Source of the DNA: Cycas panzhihuaensis | Taxonomy: Eukaryota > Cycadophyta | Direction of reading: 5' to 3' | Length of the DNA stretch: 64,000 nucleotides | Assembly: GCA_023213395.1 (NCBI GenBank) | Contig: CM041465.1 | Location: 22,382,001 to 22,446,000, forward strand | Part shown: positions 46,401-58,642 of the stretch, piece by piece | Numbering within the stretch: position 1 is the first letter of the stretch | Layout: every line of letters starts with the position of its first letter | Program-made: the position numbers and the translations under genes | Notes under the pieces: generated by a model | Seen by the model: only the letters and a program-made list of their open reading frames with translations | What the model was told of the DNA's origin: nothing | Database searches by the model: none

Positions 46401-46799
46401 CTAGGGGAGGGAGGTGACACTCTGAGATACAGTGGATGAGACTATCTGACTTAGCATTCTGGTCTCAATGGATGTATTGGATATCCATAGAGGAAAAGAG
46501 GGACAATAATGACTTGGAAATTGAGGTAAGGGATCTCAATCATGGGCAACGGACCTAGTAAACCTGGGTTAGTTATGACACAATGATTTAAGAGTCAGAA
46601 TGAAGGATAATGGGGCCATGGTAAAAGTGAATCATGCCAATGAGGTCTTTGATAACTCAACTTCATTATTTGTATCCTTGGGTAACTAGACTCTAGAAAA
46701 CATGTAGCCATTCTTGGAGGGATCGCAGAGGATCCATGTGGTTGCAGTGGGTCCAAGGATGCTACAACTACCACCATTGGTAAATATGAGTAGAACCAT
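46401..46799 (-). pseudogene. E4 second RNase H (decayed)
   Basis: Starts at an ATG in the conserved place (MVLLIFTNGGS, first catalytic Asp now Asn), followed by GPTATTWILCDPS and DTNNEVEL, then frameshifted remains (HSDS-like, KSDSL-like near 46,435) to a TAG at 46,401. The span of 399 bp is 24 short of the 423 in E2 and E3. Third independent copy with this cistron at the 3' end of the element, divergent from the antisense gene. Confidence 0.72.
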
Positions 46800-47770
46800 G
46801 GTAAAAGAGAGAAGGTTTAGATCAATTTATGATGAAAAATGGTTAACACCTTGTTGAGGTGAGAAAGGTGGCAATGAGGCTATAACATCTCAAAATAACT
46901 AGATATATCAGGCATGAAAGGATAGGAAAGCCCTAAGGATAAGCTACTAGGCTTGCAGGAGGCCTACCTAATGGAAGGGGCAATAATAGATGCTAAAAAC
47001 ATGTTCTATCGATGACCTTAGGGCTCATCGTACGGCCAACAATGGACTAGGAGGAGGGGGAGGTCTCACCTAGAGCCTCAAGGGCTTGAATGGATGACAA
47101 AAATGGATCCAAGATGTCAAAACAATCCAACATCATATAAATATATGTAGGTTTTAGAGAGGCTAAAAAATTGAGACAATGGGCCTCTAGTGGCCTAAAG
47201 GGGCTTGCCATAAATATATGAAATGGGGTGAAAAAGGAGGCTCTAGGAGTGGAGTAGTGGTTAGGCCTAAAGGGAAGAAGAATATGGGTGAAAATTGGGT
47301 CATGAGGACTATCCCTTAAGAGGAAATAGAAGTGGTACCTTGGGAGGCCCTGCAAATAAAAGGGGTAAGGGGGCAAAAATGGATTTTGTTTTCACAGGCC
47401 CCTTGTATGATCTAGAGCCCTATAGTATGAGTAACTAGGCTTTACCACACTTCACAAGCTTTCTATAGGAGATCTGACTGTTGGATTTTGGTGAGGAGAC
47501 AGTCGTTGGGACCAAGATAGGAAGGCGGTAGCCATCAGATTGGATCCAGTGAGTGGATCTTATCTTTAGCCTTACTTTTTGATCTTTTAAATTTAATACT
47601 TAATTTTAAAAATTTAGGCCTCATAAAGGCCATGGGGATCCCCTAAAGCTTATTAGAGGCCCACAAAGGGGTAAGATTAGGGCATTAGGTAGCCCTAGTC
47701 CCAGTGGACCAAGATAGATCCACTCAAATACATTTTTTGGATTTTTTTAGGGCCATTCCCCCTTTTTAGG
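46800..47770. other. E4 interval between second RNase H and antisense gene
   Basis: Matches 19,059-20,030 of E2, with a decayed TATA (CAAATAAAAGG near 47,350) and donor-like CCAGTGAGTGG near 47,548. No coding frame accepted. Confidence 0.5.
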
Positions 47771-47830
47771 GGGGTAACCATGGCCCCACAACATTTGTCA
47801 TGGTGTTTCAAAGTTTTTTGTGGGGCCCGT
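47770..47830 (+). repeat. Decayed GC-rich array upstream of E4 antisense gene
   Basis: Remains of the units (CATTTGTCATGGTGTTTCAAAG) after a CCCCCTTTTTAGGGGGG pair at 47,757-47,774. Confidence 0.5.
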
Positions 47831-49808
47831 AGAGATCAGAAAAAAATTCTGCCAAGTGCATATCAATATCTACAGTACTATAGATATTGACACAAGGCAG
47901 AGACCGACTAAGGAAAAAAAGAGAAATTTCCTTATTTGGATAGCTTGACCTACTTTAAGCTAACCTGGGCCACTTGGAGAGAGGGATGTGACATGGTAGT
48001 TAGGTCATGATGAACTGATTGGTGGCTTGTGATTCTTTATAGGTGGTTCTTATAATTGATAACCAAAAGAACATAAGGATGGCCATGATCAATTTTATTG
48101 AGATGATGAGCTGGAAGGAGAGAGACATACTATGACACTATGGGTTACTAAAGTTGATCAAGATGCCTTAGTATGCATCTGACCAAAGGCTACTAGTAGA
48201 TATTGTGTCTCGTTGGGATAGGACGAGGGACATCTATCATCTCCCATAGGTGGTAGATATCACCATCACTCTATGGGATATCTAGAGGATACTTAGAGTG
48301 CCAACTAGAGGTACACTAGCTTCCTTAGGTACCCTACCTAGTACAAATACCACTCATTGGGAGGTAGCTAGATTTTTCACTAGCAAGAGCAGATGGGACC
48401 ATAGAGGAGTCTCTATGTAGACTATGATTCTGTCTAGAGTTTCTCAGGTGAGGAATCTCATCATGGTGGCCATTCTATTCCAAATTTCCTAGAAATAGAA
48501 TTATAAAGATATTCCTGGTGGTTAGATGGCTATTATATAGAGGAGCAAGGTAGGAGAGAGGTTTGATTGGGCTACACTAATAACAACTAATGTGATGGCT
48601 CAGTTGGACCAGATCAGGATAGTCGAGAGGGGTGGATTTTCAAATTACATATTATTGTAGTGTTAGTTCTTTGATTATTTTAGAGGAGTAGCCCCAATAG
48701 GAGGACCCCACCCTATATCTACTAAAGCACCTATAGTACATAGATGGTAGACACACTTTAGGGGCACCAAGGACCAAGTTCTTATAAGATGCTCTATGCC
48801 AGCTAGCTCATTAAACCTTCTCACACTCAATGACTATACAATAAGCCCATATTGAGTGATCCACTAGGAGCGAAATGAGGAGAGAGGAGAGCTAGGGGAT
48901 GAGCCAAAGGATGGCAGAGATGAGGATGAAGGTGCTATAGTGGGGGTAGAGGGAGGTACACAGGTAAGCAAGGAAGCTACTCACAGATTCCCACCTACAG
49001 TAGTGGTTATGGTGGTGGCAATAATAGCTACAAAGAGAGAGGTCCCTAGAGCTAAGGGAGCAAATGGAGGAAATGCCCTAGTATCTTACAATGTAGGCGA
49101 GGAGTTAGTACCAAGGGACAAAGATGTAGAGGTGGTAGCTAAGGGAGTAGTAAATAAAGAGATAGTGTGAGAGGAGTTGGTCATCCTAAGAGGTAAGATT
49201 CTCCTTTGATTCTAGATTTAGCTTTCATTTGATCATTTACTACTTCCTTTTATGTGCTTCTATGTATATTTTAGACTGATATATAGTGTACATGGATTGA
49301 TAGGTGGTGTAGATATGGTGAGGCTAATGGAGGTAGTAGTTCACGAGTTTTTCCCAGAAGTGTACAAGGAGGGATAGCCTCTCATCATGGAGAATGAGGA
49401 GCCTCAATCAGCAGGGCCACATATAATATCATTTATCCCTCTAATATGAGCACATGACATATGGGCTATCATGACATAGGAGTACTAGGTGAAGGTAAGC
49501 CAAATGTAGCACACCTAGGATGGCTTGTAGGTAGAATGGTATTAGTTATTGGTAAAAAGAGACTTGCTGCAAGGTGCAAGGGCTAGAGTCATAAACACGA
49601 GGAGTAGGAGGTGAGACTAGGAGCTAAGTACATGTTGTTATACTAGAGAAGAGGCTCCATATAGTGGAGAGGGAGCATGACCAATCCCTAATTGAGAGGG
49701 ACCACCTATTGGAGAGATACAACCACTTGGTTAACTAGATGGCTACTCGGTTGTCATTCAATAGGACACACACGATAACCACCACTCCATAAAGGGTGCA
49801 AGATGAGG

Positions 49809-49813
49809 AGAAT
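49809..49813. repeat. TR-GAG target duplication, left
   Basis: AGAAT, identical to 51,922-51,926. Confidence 0.9.
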
Positions 49814-50063
49814 TATAACCAACTTATTCCTATTACCATTCAATATAGAGAAATAGAAATAGAAAATCATAGATAAAAGATAAAGAAGAAGATGAAGTTC
49901 TAAAGAACATTCATTAACATAAAATTATAAAATACATCATGATGATGATCTCCTTATACATTACATACATATATATAGGGCTATTAAGGCTACCCATCTC
50001 TTAGACTTATGCATGTGGGGTAAATACAATATGAGTAACCTCATATAGTGGAGGATCATAATA
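49814..50063 (-). repeat. TR-GAG 3' LTR
   Basis: Minus strand TATTATGATCCTCCACTATA (TG changed to TA) to GGTTATA; next to the polypurine tract. Confidence 0.92.
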
Positions 50064-50076
50064 TGCCCTCCCTCCT
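50064..50076 (-). promoter_or_regulatory. TR-GAG polypurine tract
   Basis: Minus strand AGGAGGGAGGGCA beside the 3' LTR. Confidence 0.8.
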
Positions 50077-50499
50077 AAAAATGCTTTGCCCTTGAAGCAT
50101 CTAGATTTAATGACCATCTCTTGTTATTATTCTTCAATCAATAGCTCTTATGAATGTTGGCAAAAAAGTTGTGCATGGAATAGGGATCTATCCATCCCAA
50201 GTTAGTCTTGATACACCCTGAATATCCTCTAATATACTCTAGATATCTATAATGTTGAAACCATAAGCTTGAATGTTGTTCTTGCCTGGTGTTTGTAGTA
50301 TATGAATGCCTTTCTTGATAAGTTTTATTATGTTAGGCCTCTTGATAGTGTGGATGTCGATATGGTTCCACTTTAGTTTGCCTTTTAACTATTTGCAATG
50401 CCTTTAGTTCCTTATCCTAAGGTGCCACTAATGGTATGGCGTTTCAAATAACTTATGTTACTTGCTCTTTAGTTTGTCTTTCCATTATTGGTGATGTCT

Positions 50500-50960
50500 T
50501 TTCTTCCTTGTCCTTGGGTGTAGCTGGTGGTGTGGGATGGAAAACAACTTCTATTACCTGCTCTTGACATTCCTCATAATCTTTCTTTTATTCTTGACTT
50601 TGTGGAGTCAAGAGAATTCATTGTCCCAAACTATAATTATACTTCTCAAGTATTTTCCATGCTTCTTATTTGTTTTATTCAAGACTTTGCATCTCTTTCC
50701 ACCACAAATCATTATATTTCTTACGGATAGCTAGTTCTAGCCAATAAAATGTATTAAAGAGATGAAATGGGTTATACCAATCTTTAAACCAAAGATAAGC
50801 CTCTCCTTGTAGATATAATTAGGCTACTTTAGTCATCTCCCCATTGTGCATGTAGTTATCATCAAGTGATTTTAAATATACATCCATATCTTTAAGCCAA
50901 TCATTTACAGAAAGAGTCCCATCCGCATTAAAGATGTGTGGTATGGGCCTTTTTGTAGCT
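50500..50960 (-). pseudogene. TR-GAG gag domain
   Basis: Minus strand reads FNADGTLSVNDWLKDMDVYL (about 50,880-50,940), then LYLQGEAYLWFKDWYNPF (50,770-50,830) and KKYNDLWWKEMQSLE. This is the 'DG..V.DWL..M..Y' and 'L.G.A..W' pattern of retrotransposon gag proteins, shared with chromovirus-like gypsy elements. It has an in-frame stop after MTKVA. No zinc knuckle is clear; the last residues before the LTR read RCFKGKAFLGG. It would encode the particle protein only. Confidence 0.75.
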
Positions 50961-51657
50961 ATGATAATGTGGATATAGGAGAGATTAGGGGTGTCTATAT
51001 CCTATTATCCCCTAATTTTAATACAAAATTATATATTGGGCCTCACGAGCAATGGTTTTTAGACCACAATCTTAATGGCTAAGAAAATATAGTATGAAAC
51101 CCTTAATTTTAAAAGCTTTATTTATGAAAAAAAATATAGCTCAAAAATATATAAAATACAGAGTAGGATGACGGCCTCTGAAATACAATTCCAATGGTAC
51201 AACAAAATTGAATTCTGATATCTAGATCAAAAGTTATACCCCTTTTAAGAATTTCACTGTTAGGTTTTTTATAGGCTAAAATAGTACTTGCTGATAAAAT
51301 GCTAATAAATTTTTCTTTTAAACTCTGATGAGACTCAAACCACTTTCATTGGAAAGTAAATTTAAAAATATACATAATCAAAATAAAATTAAGGTCATTT
51401 GGATACCTGTAGAAAATGGTGTGGCTCTTTGAAGTTGAGATTGCAGATCTGTCCTAGAATTATGGTGATGGAAAAACAATAGGCCGAAATTAATTTTGCT
51501 ACAATTTTCACACTTCCACCCCAAAATCTGTAGTGCAACCACTCAAAATTTATAGAATGATCCATTTTGTCTCAAAGTTTTCATTACTTTTTAGAATTTT
51601 CAATGTTTATTCTCTTGAAGATGCTTTCAAACCCTTGATGACACCTCCAAGATCACC

Positions 51658-51670
51658 GCTCTGATACCAA
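51658..51670 (-). promoter_or_regulatory. TR-GAG primer binding site
   Basis: Minus strand TTGGTATCAGAGC, an unmutated initiator-Met primer site. Confidence 0.92.
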
Positions 51671-51671
51671 T

Positions 51672-51921
51672 TGTAATGAACCTATTCCTATTACCATTCA
51701 ACATAGAGAAATATAAATAGAAAATGATAGATAAAAGATAAAGAAGAAGATGAAGTTCCAAAGAACATTCATTAATATAAGATTACAAAATACATCATCA
51801 TGATGATCTTCTTATACATTACATATATATATATGGGGCTATTAAGGCTTCCCATCTCTTAGACTTATGTATGTGGGATAAATTCAATACGCATAACCTC
51901 ATATGGTGGAGGATCATAACA
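51672..51921 (-). repeat. TR-GAG 5' LTR
   Basis: Minus strand TGTTATGATCCTCCACCATA to GGTTCATTACA, intact TG...CA ends. Confidence 0.93.
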
Positions 51922-52060
51922 AGAATAAGGCTAATAACTCATAGAGACATCAAAGGAGCCTAGGAGGGATGTGGTCTCCTGACAAGGGATCAGGCAGGTG
52001 AGGAGATGATACCCCATGAGGGTAGAGCATCTAAGGAACTATTTGTATCATGGATTTTAG

Positions 52061-52914
52061 TAGGAATGCTTCAAACCTCCAGGGAGTTTCTCTATCACAC
52101 ATGGATATGTGATTGTACTCATCCCTGTAAGGATTTTAGCTTCCTTATGCATATTATTGAGATGATGTACCATACTAATCATGATATATCATATGATTTT
52201 ATACATATATATAGACATGAGATGCATTGGTATCGCTTTTTGATGTATGAGGATGTTGTTCATTATGCTTATGATGTTGTTATTTTGTTTATAACATTGT
52301 TATTTTGGTTTTGATGTAGTTTGTGTTGTTTATTATCATAAATAGAAATGGACATGTGTATATATGGATATGGGTGCATGGATGCATGAGGAATAATACA
52401 CTTAGATAGCTTGATTTGATTATTATATTATGGTTTTGCTTGTATTATATATAGACCATGCCTACGTGCTTCCTTTCACATGATCCCACACATACACTGG
52501 GGGCACACAATCATAATGCATATAGTGGATGGTTCTGTATGGGAATAGCTAGGGGCACCATACATTTTCCTCCAGAGGAACAAGGTGGCCTCACTAAGGA
52601 AGCAACAGTAAAAGGGGAATAGATACCCAAACAGAAGGAGGGCCTAGGTTAGGAGGTGACCCTATGCTCGAAAGTAAATTAGGTTCACTTGCCTAAGTAG
52701 GAAAATAAGAGGAGACTCCTTTAAAATGGAGGGTAAAAGAATACAACATAAACCATGAAATTAAAAGGATAGTGAGCCACTCCAAACAATCATTGTATCC
52801 TTGACTAGTAGGAACAATTGTGTGCCTAGAGTAGTAGTTTAGGCTCATTTCATAGTGAAAGAGAGTGTGACTATTTTGTTCAAAAATAGAAAGAGTCACA
52901 CATAAAAATTCTTT
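52061..52914. other. E4 spacer between antisense gene and integrase
   Basis: Matches 22,150-22,857 of E2, including CCTCCAGGGAGTTTC near 52,078. No coding sequence seen. Confidence 0.55.
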
Positions 52915-54200
52915 AGGAATTTGTCATTTATGACTTTCCTAAATTCAAGACCCTCCAATGTTGCTATCCTATATGTACCATTATCAAGGCTCTCAATGAA
53001 GACAAAGGGGCTAACCCACATAGGCCTAAACTTGGATAGATGATCATGGAGGTAGTCAAGCTTAAGGACATGGTCCCCAAAGTTTAGAGGATGAGGACGT
53101 AGACATTTATTGTACGTCCTTCATGCCCTAGCCTTAGAGGCAAGGTTTGCTTGGTATGCTATCAAGCGTTTCTCATCTAAGGCTTAGAGATCAAGGAGGC
53201 AAGCCTAGAAGCATGATTCCTCATCAATAATACCTCAAAGAGAGACCTACAAGGAAGGGATCTCAACTTCTAAAGGGAGGATTGCTTCGGTCCCATGCAC
53301 AAGGGAGAATGGGATCATCCTTGTCATAGTGTGAATGGAAGTACGATAAGCCCATAAGGTAGAAGGGAGCAAAAGGTGTCAGTCTCTTTGGGATTGGGCA
53401 ACTATTTTCTTTATAATGTTGATAAGAATTTTATTGAATGACTCAATTTGGCCATTGGCCTAGGGGTAATAAGAAGAGGAGGTCTTGTTAGATATCTTGA
53501 ACTTCTTAAAAAGTTCATCCACCTCCTTACTACAAAAAGGTGTACCATTATTTATGATTAAGATGTCTGAAACTTCAACTCAATAGATAATATATTAATA
53601 GATAAAGGTGATAATGGTCTTGCCAATACTAAACAATAGTGGGACTACTTTAACCTATTTGGTAAAGTATTCTATCATGATTAAGATAAAATTATGTTGC
53701 AATGATGAGGGCAGAGTTATAGCTCCAATAAGGTCTAATGTCTACTGGGAAAAAGGCCATGGAGAAATAATAAGATGTAGTGCCTCAGAAGGTGAGTGGA
53801 TGAAATTAGCATGCTCTTGGCACTTTTGACAATGTTGCACATAAGCATGGACATCCTTGAAGAGAGACATCCAATAATAGCCCATGTGAAGGATCCTTTA
53901 GGCCATGGATTGGCTGCCAAAATGGCCTTTACAAATTCCACTATGACACTTATGGAGGATTTGGTTTACTTTGTCAGGATTGATGTAGCGAAGGAGAATC
54001 CCATCAAAGGATCTCTTATACAATACTTCCTTTATAAGGAAGTGTTACCTAGTTATTGCCCTAATGCATGACTTCTCCTTGTCACTAGTGTTAAGAGGGT
54101 ATCACTACTAGGTAAGATATTACACAATATCCCTATACCATTTACTATTAGCTAGTGGATGGGGTGATGAGTCTTAGATGGTCAAGATAGGCTCATCGGG
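52915..54200 (-). pseudogene. E4 integrase
   Basis: The tail (KFRPMWVSPFVFIESLDNGTYRI-like, 52,925-53,040) is followed upstream by the core, with the PQANGQIES-like Glu block near 53,455, ILIINNGTPF near 53,545, and zinc-binding remains at 53,820-53,960 (ECHSGICKGHF-like). The second Asp position reads Asn as in E2. Multiple stops. The order and the lack of a second RNase H upstream match E2 and E3. Confidence 0.75.
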
Positions 54201-54229
54201 TAAAGAATCATCAACTAGGAGGTTTGAAG

Positions 54230-55358
54230 GGTTAAGAATGGGGGCATCAACCATTTGCTTAGCAATCACCATTCCTTTCTTTGATTTTCTATTAATGATT
54301 TTGAGGTCGTATTCTTAAAAGAGGATGGCCCATTTACTTATCCTTCCAGTCAAGTTGGACTGAGTTAAAAGGTACCTCATTGGATTGAATTGGATGATCA
54401 TATGAGTGGTATTCCTAAGAAGGTAATGTATAACCTCTTAGTTGTATGGACCAAGGCTAGGCATTCTTTTTCAGTAGGAGGGTAGTTAAGCTCTACTATG
54501 AATAATATGTAGTTGATGAAATATATGGTAGGCTTGGTACCTGAATGTGTCTTCTTAGGCAGGCATGGATTCCTAGGACTCATTGGTGGCTGAGGTATAA
54601 AGGATAAATGGGTAATAAAAGAGATGGAGTGTTGGGATTAGGGCAGAGGCCAAGGCCTTTTTAAGCACTTGGAATTCCTCTTGGGCTTTGGTAGACCATA
54701 CAAATGGGGCCTCCTTCTTTAGTAAATTAGTTAGACATTTTACATTTATAGCAAAGTCCACCAAGAAATGCCTAAAGAAATCCAGCATTATGTTTTGGGT
54801 GAGGGCATGTCAAGAATGGATTTGACCTTATCGAGGTCAATTTGGATCCCTTGCTGGGAGATAAGAAAACCTAAAAGCTTGTTGAAAGTCATGGTGAACA
54901 TGCATTTGAGCAAGTTTAAACTAATATGGTATTTATAGCATCTTGTAAAGATAGCCTATAAATCCTCAGGGTGGTGGACTCTCTTGCAAGAGAAGCCAAT
55001 CATGTCATCCATAAAAGCCTCAAGAGTCTTGTTTATAAGGTCATTGAAAATAAACTACATTACCCTTTAATTAGTAGCACCTACATTCTTTAATCCAAAG
55101 GGCATTGCCTTATAGGTAAACATGCCCCACGGAGTAGTAAAGGCTATTTTGTGATGGTCTTCAAGGGATATTTATATTTGGTTGTATCTAGAGAAGTTAT
55201 CCATTAAGGACATGACTTCAAAAATGGTTGTCTGATCGATGATTTGATCGATAAATGATAAAGGAAAGTTATCCTTACAGGCATTATTTATGTCCCATAA
55301 ATCTACATAAATGTAGGTCATCCCATTCTTCTTGGAGATGGAAACAATATTAGATACA
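54230..55358 (-). pseudogene. E4 reverse transcriptase and RNase H, cut by E5
   Basis: RT starts abruptly at VSNIVSISKKNGMTYIYVD (55,300-55,358), the middle of the PKWVSNI block, because E5's LTR is inserted there. Then FIDQIIDQTTIFEVMSLMDNFS, catalytic AFMDDMIGFS (about 55,000), FRHFLVDFAINVKCLTNLLKKEAPFVW (54,700-54,788) and RNase H with YFINYILFIVELNYPPTEKECLALV (54,430-54,540). Stops and small gaps throughout. The motif is FMDD. Candidate E5 target bases are ATACA (55,354-55,358). Confidence 0.84.
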
Positions 55359-58300
55359 TAGAATTACATCTATGGGATGGTAAATACACCTGGTTGGGAT
55401 TAGGTTAGTCAATGGAAGGCTCCAGAATATAGGGTCAATCTAACAAGTGAGAGAAATCACCCATATAGGGCATCCATGTGTCTGAACACAGGTTCAGGAC
55501 CCACAAATGGCACACAACTCCCTTTTAGGTAAGTCAGATTTGGTTTTAGGGGCAGCGTGAGTGAGGGATATCCTTGGTTTCTCGAGTAACCTCAAGATAT
55601 AGGTCTTCCTACCATTGGATGGATGGAAGGGAAGGGCAAGACTGAATGAAGGAAAGAATCCTCGTGGAAAATGGAGAGATACACATGGGATATATATGGG
55701 TAAGTGACACCAGAGATACACACTTGCAAGGATGGTGTTAGACAACCACCTCACACACAAGACCAACCTAAAAGAGAAGATGTCAAGATTATTTAGCTAA
55801 TGTAGGTGTAATAGGGTTAAAGGAGGATGCACAAGGGGAAAAATCCTCCTTAGGCTAATCCACCTAAAGTGATTCTAGGGAAATAAGGGACGATAGCAAA
55901 AGAGGCTTTCATCATCCTATGTGTGAAGGGTTCAACCTTTGATATATGATGGTGAAGTGATATCTAACTAGTTATATGTGTAAACAAGAGACAAAGGAAT
56001 TATGTAAAAATAACAAATATACTCTCGTTTACTCTCAAACATAAGTCATCACTCCCTTTCCATTCAATACGAAAGAAAAAGGAATGAAGAAGGCAAACCA
56101 ATCAAGCACATATATGCATGTTAAGGATGCAAAGCTTAAGAGGTTGTATGCAATCAAGCAGAAAGAGGGAGGGTATAGTTCCTATCTCATGCCCTTTCAT
56201 AAGAATGTAAGCATAGCATGCATATGAAAAAGGGGTAGATGCAAATTAGTTCGTTTTCCTTTTTCCTTTTATGTTTTGATCATGTAAGCAAGTAAAGCTT
56301 GAAAAGAAACAAGAAAAGGGAAAAGAGCTATGAAGAAAGGAGGGTGGCATACTAGGAGGATTAGGTAGCTGAAATAAGTATGTCATTTTGTTCTACACTT
56401 GCTTATCCTTTTCCTTTCCCCAACATGCGGGTGATGTAGAGTAATGGCATAGGGGCTCCCTTACCTTCCCTGACTAATAGGAAAAAGCAAGAAAAAATAA
56501 AAGAAAAGACTATGCTAGAAATGGAAATGACCAAGGAAAAGAAAGTAAGAGACGTACTTAGATTAAAGAATTTCTTCCTTCCCCATGAGTGACATGGAAA
56601 AACCTATAATTACAAGAGTACCCTACCCTTTTCCAAGGGCTTACTAGGATGCCAAATATATATATATATATATATATGTAGATAAAAAGTGCCCAAAATG
56701 TCACAAGTAAAAAACTTTGATCAAAGTAAATTTCTAACTAAGAAACAACTTCCAATCTCCTTAATACAAGCAAGACAAGACAAAGGACATGGATGGTTAG
56801 CCTTAGAATGGCTAACCCTCCAATGTACACACCTCCACATTGCCCCTAAGTACATGAATAGAAGATTGGGATAGCCTAAGTAGTAGCTAACAATAGGAGA
56901 AATAAGTAGCTCAAGGTGTGTAAATATTGCTGACGTTGAAAATGTCACAATATGCAACATTTTGCAACTTTTGACCAAGACAACAGCCAAAGATGTTATG
57001 TGACATAACTAAGGGATAGAAACATTTCCCATGTTAGGCACTCAAGACTAGAGCTAGCACAATAAGGGGCTACATACACTAATACCAGCAATGGTCTTTT
57101 TCCAAGAGCTCTGTTGTACCCCAAGAAAGGCACAAGAGAGGAAGAGGAAAAGAGGAGAAGGGGGGTGCCCTTGATGAGTAGGCCTAGTTGGATGCAGAAC
57201 CTACCTTATCTCCTTTCTCTCACTCTTTTAAGACCTCTCTTCATAGCCTCCTTAGAGAAACTAGTACAAAGAAGGAAGGTAAGGTGGGTAGATAGGGAAG
57301 AATGGAGGGGATGCATCCTGTATGTGACAAAAGAACTATGAAATGAAAGATACACAAAGTAATCCAATCTATTTTAGGGAAGCTAAAAGGAACAAAATAA
57401 AATAAACATGAAGTGGTACCTCCTATGGCCAGATTGGTGGCAGGTCTACTTGAGAAAATGGTAGAAAAGGACAGTTCTATGAGGCTTGCAGGTGGATCCC
57501 TACAAAGCCTATGAAACTTGAAGAGAAGCTTGGTAAAACTTGATGATTGTGCGTGGAGGTGAGACTTGGACTACATCCTTACTTGGAGAAGCTTGATATC
57601 AAGCCTGCTACTATAGATCTGAGCTATAGAAGGTGGATCTCAAGCTGGGACACAAGTATCTTAGATGTTGTAGGGCACTCCAGTAGAAATCCATATGAAA
57701 GTAAAAAAGGAGAGGAGAATAGATGGAAGAAGAGGAAGAGAAAATGAAGTTCTTTTGGGTTTTATACCTAACCCTAGCTTAATTGGACGATTAGGGTTAG
57801 GCTAGGAATCAGGGTATGACTACACCGTGTGGCAATTTCATGAAAAATATGAAATTTTACACAACAAATTTTAAAAAATGATTTGTGATAGTCACCCCAT
57901 GACAAACTTTGTAGTATCGCGAAGTTACCGTGGTACCGCGACATTTGCCACGGTGCAATGAAAGAATGCAAAAATAAGAGAAGAAAAGGAATTTGGGAGC
58001 CCTAAAAGAGGGTACGCTAGGCCTAGGAGGGGCTAGACCTTTGTCCATGTGGCTAGGGACAATCATATGGAAGGGATGACCTAGACTGAATGGGGTACTA
58101 GAGAGGTAGGGTTCCCAGGAAGCTAGCAAGCAGATGGGAATGCATCAATCACACCTAGCAGGGCATTAAGAGATGTGATGTGGTAAAGAGGGTGTGAATA
58201 GGTCATACGGACTAGGTGACACTCGAGACAACATGGAGGTGCATAAGAGGGTCATGGAGTGCCATGGAGATGCATGTTCCACAGATCATCACAGGCTGAA

Positions 58301-58485
58301 ATAGTGTCAAGAAATATGATCAAGCAGTGAATGCAAGGTGATCACTCAAATGAATTAATCAGTTATGTAGTAAAAAGATGCTTTAGTTTACCTTCCTAGA
58401 GAAGTGATAAAGGCAAAGGATAGAAGCATACTTGCACTTACTAGAGTTGACTTGCCAAAAACCCATTCCCAATAGTTGGAAAACA
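55359..58485 (-). repeat. E5 3' LTR (3.13 kb)
   Basis: Minus strand TGTTTTCCAACTATTGGGAA to ATCCCATAGATGTAATTCTA. Long-type LTR like E3's. TATA-like GGTATAAAACCC at 57,760-57,766 and GC-rich array at 57,890-57,960; a TA repeat at 56,656-56,677. Confidence 0.87.
57890..57960 (-). repeat. GC-rich repeat array in E5 LTR
   Basis: Least decayed array: CGCGAAGTTACCGTGGTACC and CGCGACATTTGCCACGGTGC (plus strand), with several CpG still present. Confidence 0.65.
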
Positions 58486-58497
58486 TGTCCCCCTTGG
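58486..58497 (-). promoter_or_regulatory. E5 polypurine tract
   Basis: Minus strand CCAAGGGGGACA directly before the LTR. Confidence 0.8.
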
Positions 58498-58557
58498 TAG
58501 TAGAGCCTCGCAGCTCAGAGGCATAATGTGATTGCGAATGTTGGTAACACAATGTTA

Positions 58558-58560
<3 letters not shown>

Positions 58561-58641
<81 letters not shown>
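58561..58641. repeat. (AT)n microsatellite
   Basis: About 81 bp of AT repeats, at the place where E2 has only a 13-bp TA run (18,297). Flanking open frames of Tyr-Ile repeats are artefacts of this. Confidence 0.95.

Positions 58642-58642
<1 letters not shown>

Larger units (their letters stand above)
49814..51921 (-). mobile_element. Short gag-only LTR element (TR-GAG-like)
   Basis: 2,108 bp with two 250-bp LTRs (about 24 differences by eye), perfect AGAAT duplication, initiator-Met primer site (TTGGTATCAGAGC, minus strand, 51,658-51,670) and polypurine tract (AGGAGGGAGGGCA, minus strand, 50,064-50,076). The 1.6-kb interior holds a decayed gag domain and no protease, RT or integrase. This is the structure of terminal-repeat gag elements of plants, which must borrow enzymes. 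Confidence 0.9.
48043..52060 (+). pseudogene. E4 antisense plant-mobile-domain-like gene (interrupted)
   Basis: Acceptor CTTTATAG at about 48,042, then MAMINFIEMMSWKERDIL, HYGLLKLIKMP, RLLVDIVSRWDRTRDIYHLP and VVDITITLWDI (48,080-48,290), matching E2's gene. Here SRWDR keeps the Trp that is a stop in E2. The intron is 49,193-49,303 (GGTAAGA to TTGATAG), at the same place as in E2 and E3. Exon 3 continues with FFPEVYKEG-like and charged segments, is broken at 49,813 by the TR-GAG-like element and resumes at 51,927. Many stops. Plus strand, opposite to E4's pol. Domain call by pattern only. Confidence 0.62.
45369..55358 (-). mobile_element. E4: oldest Tat-like gypsy copy (partial)
   Basis: Minus strand. 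In the window: the first 461 bp of its 3' LTR (45,369-45,829), polypurine tract, second RNase H, antisense gene (split by a TR-GAG-like element), integrase, RNase H and RT up to 55,358. E3 sits in its 3' LTR. E5's LTR interrupts its RT at the PKWVSNI block, so gag, protease and the 5' LTR must lie right of the window. It is the most decayed copy. Confidence 0.82.

Noticed and set aside
55359-58485. This LTR as the 5' LTR of E4 with gag and protease deleted
   Set aside because: Its other side has a polypurine tract and there is no primer site toward E4. It abuts the middle of RT exactly at an LTR end, so insertion of E5 into E4 is simpler.
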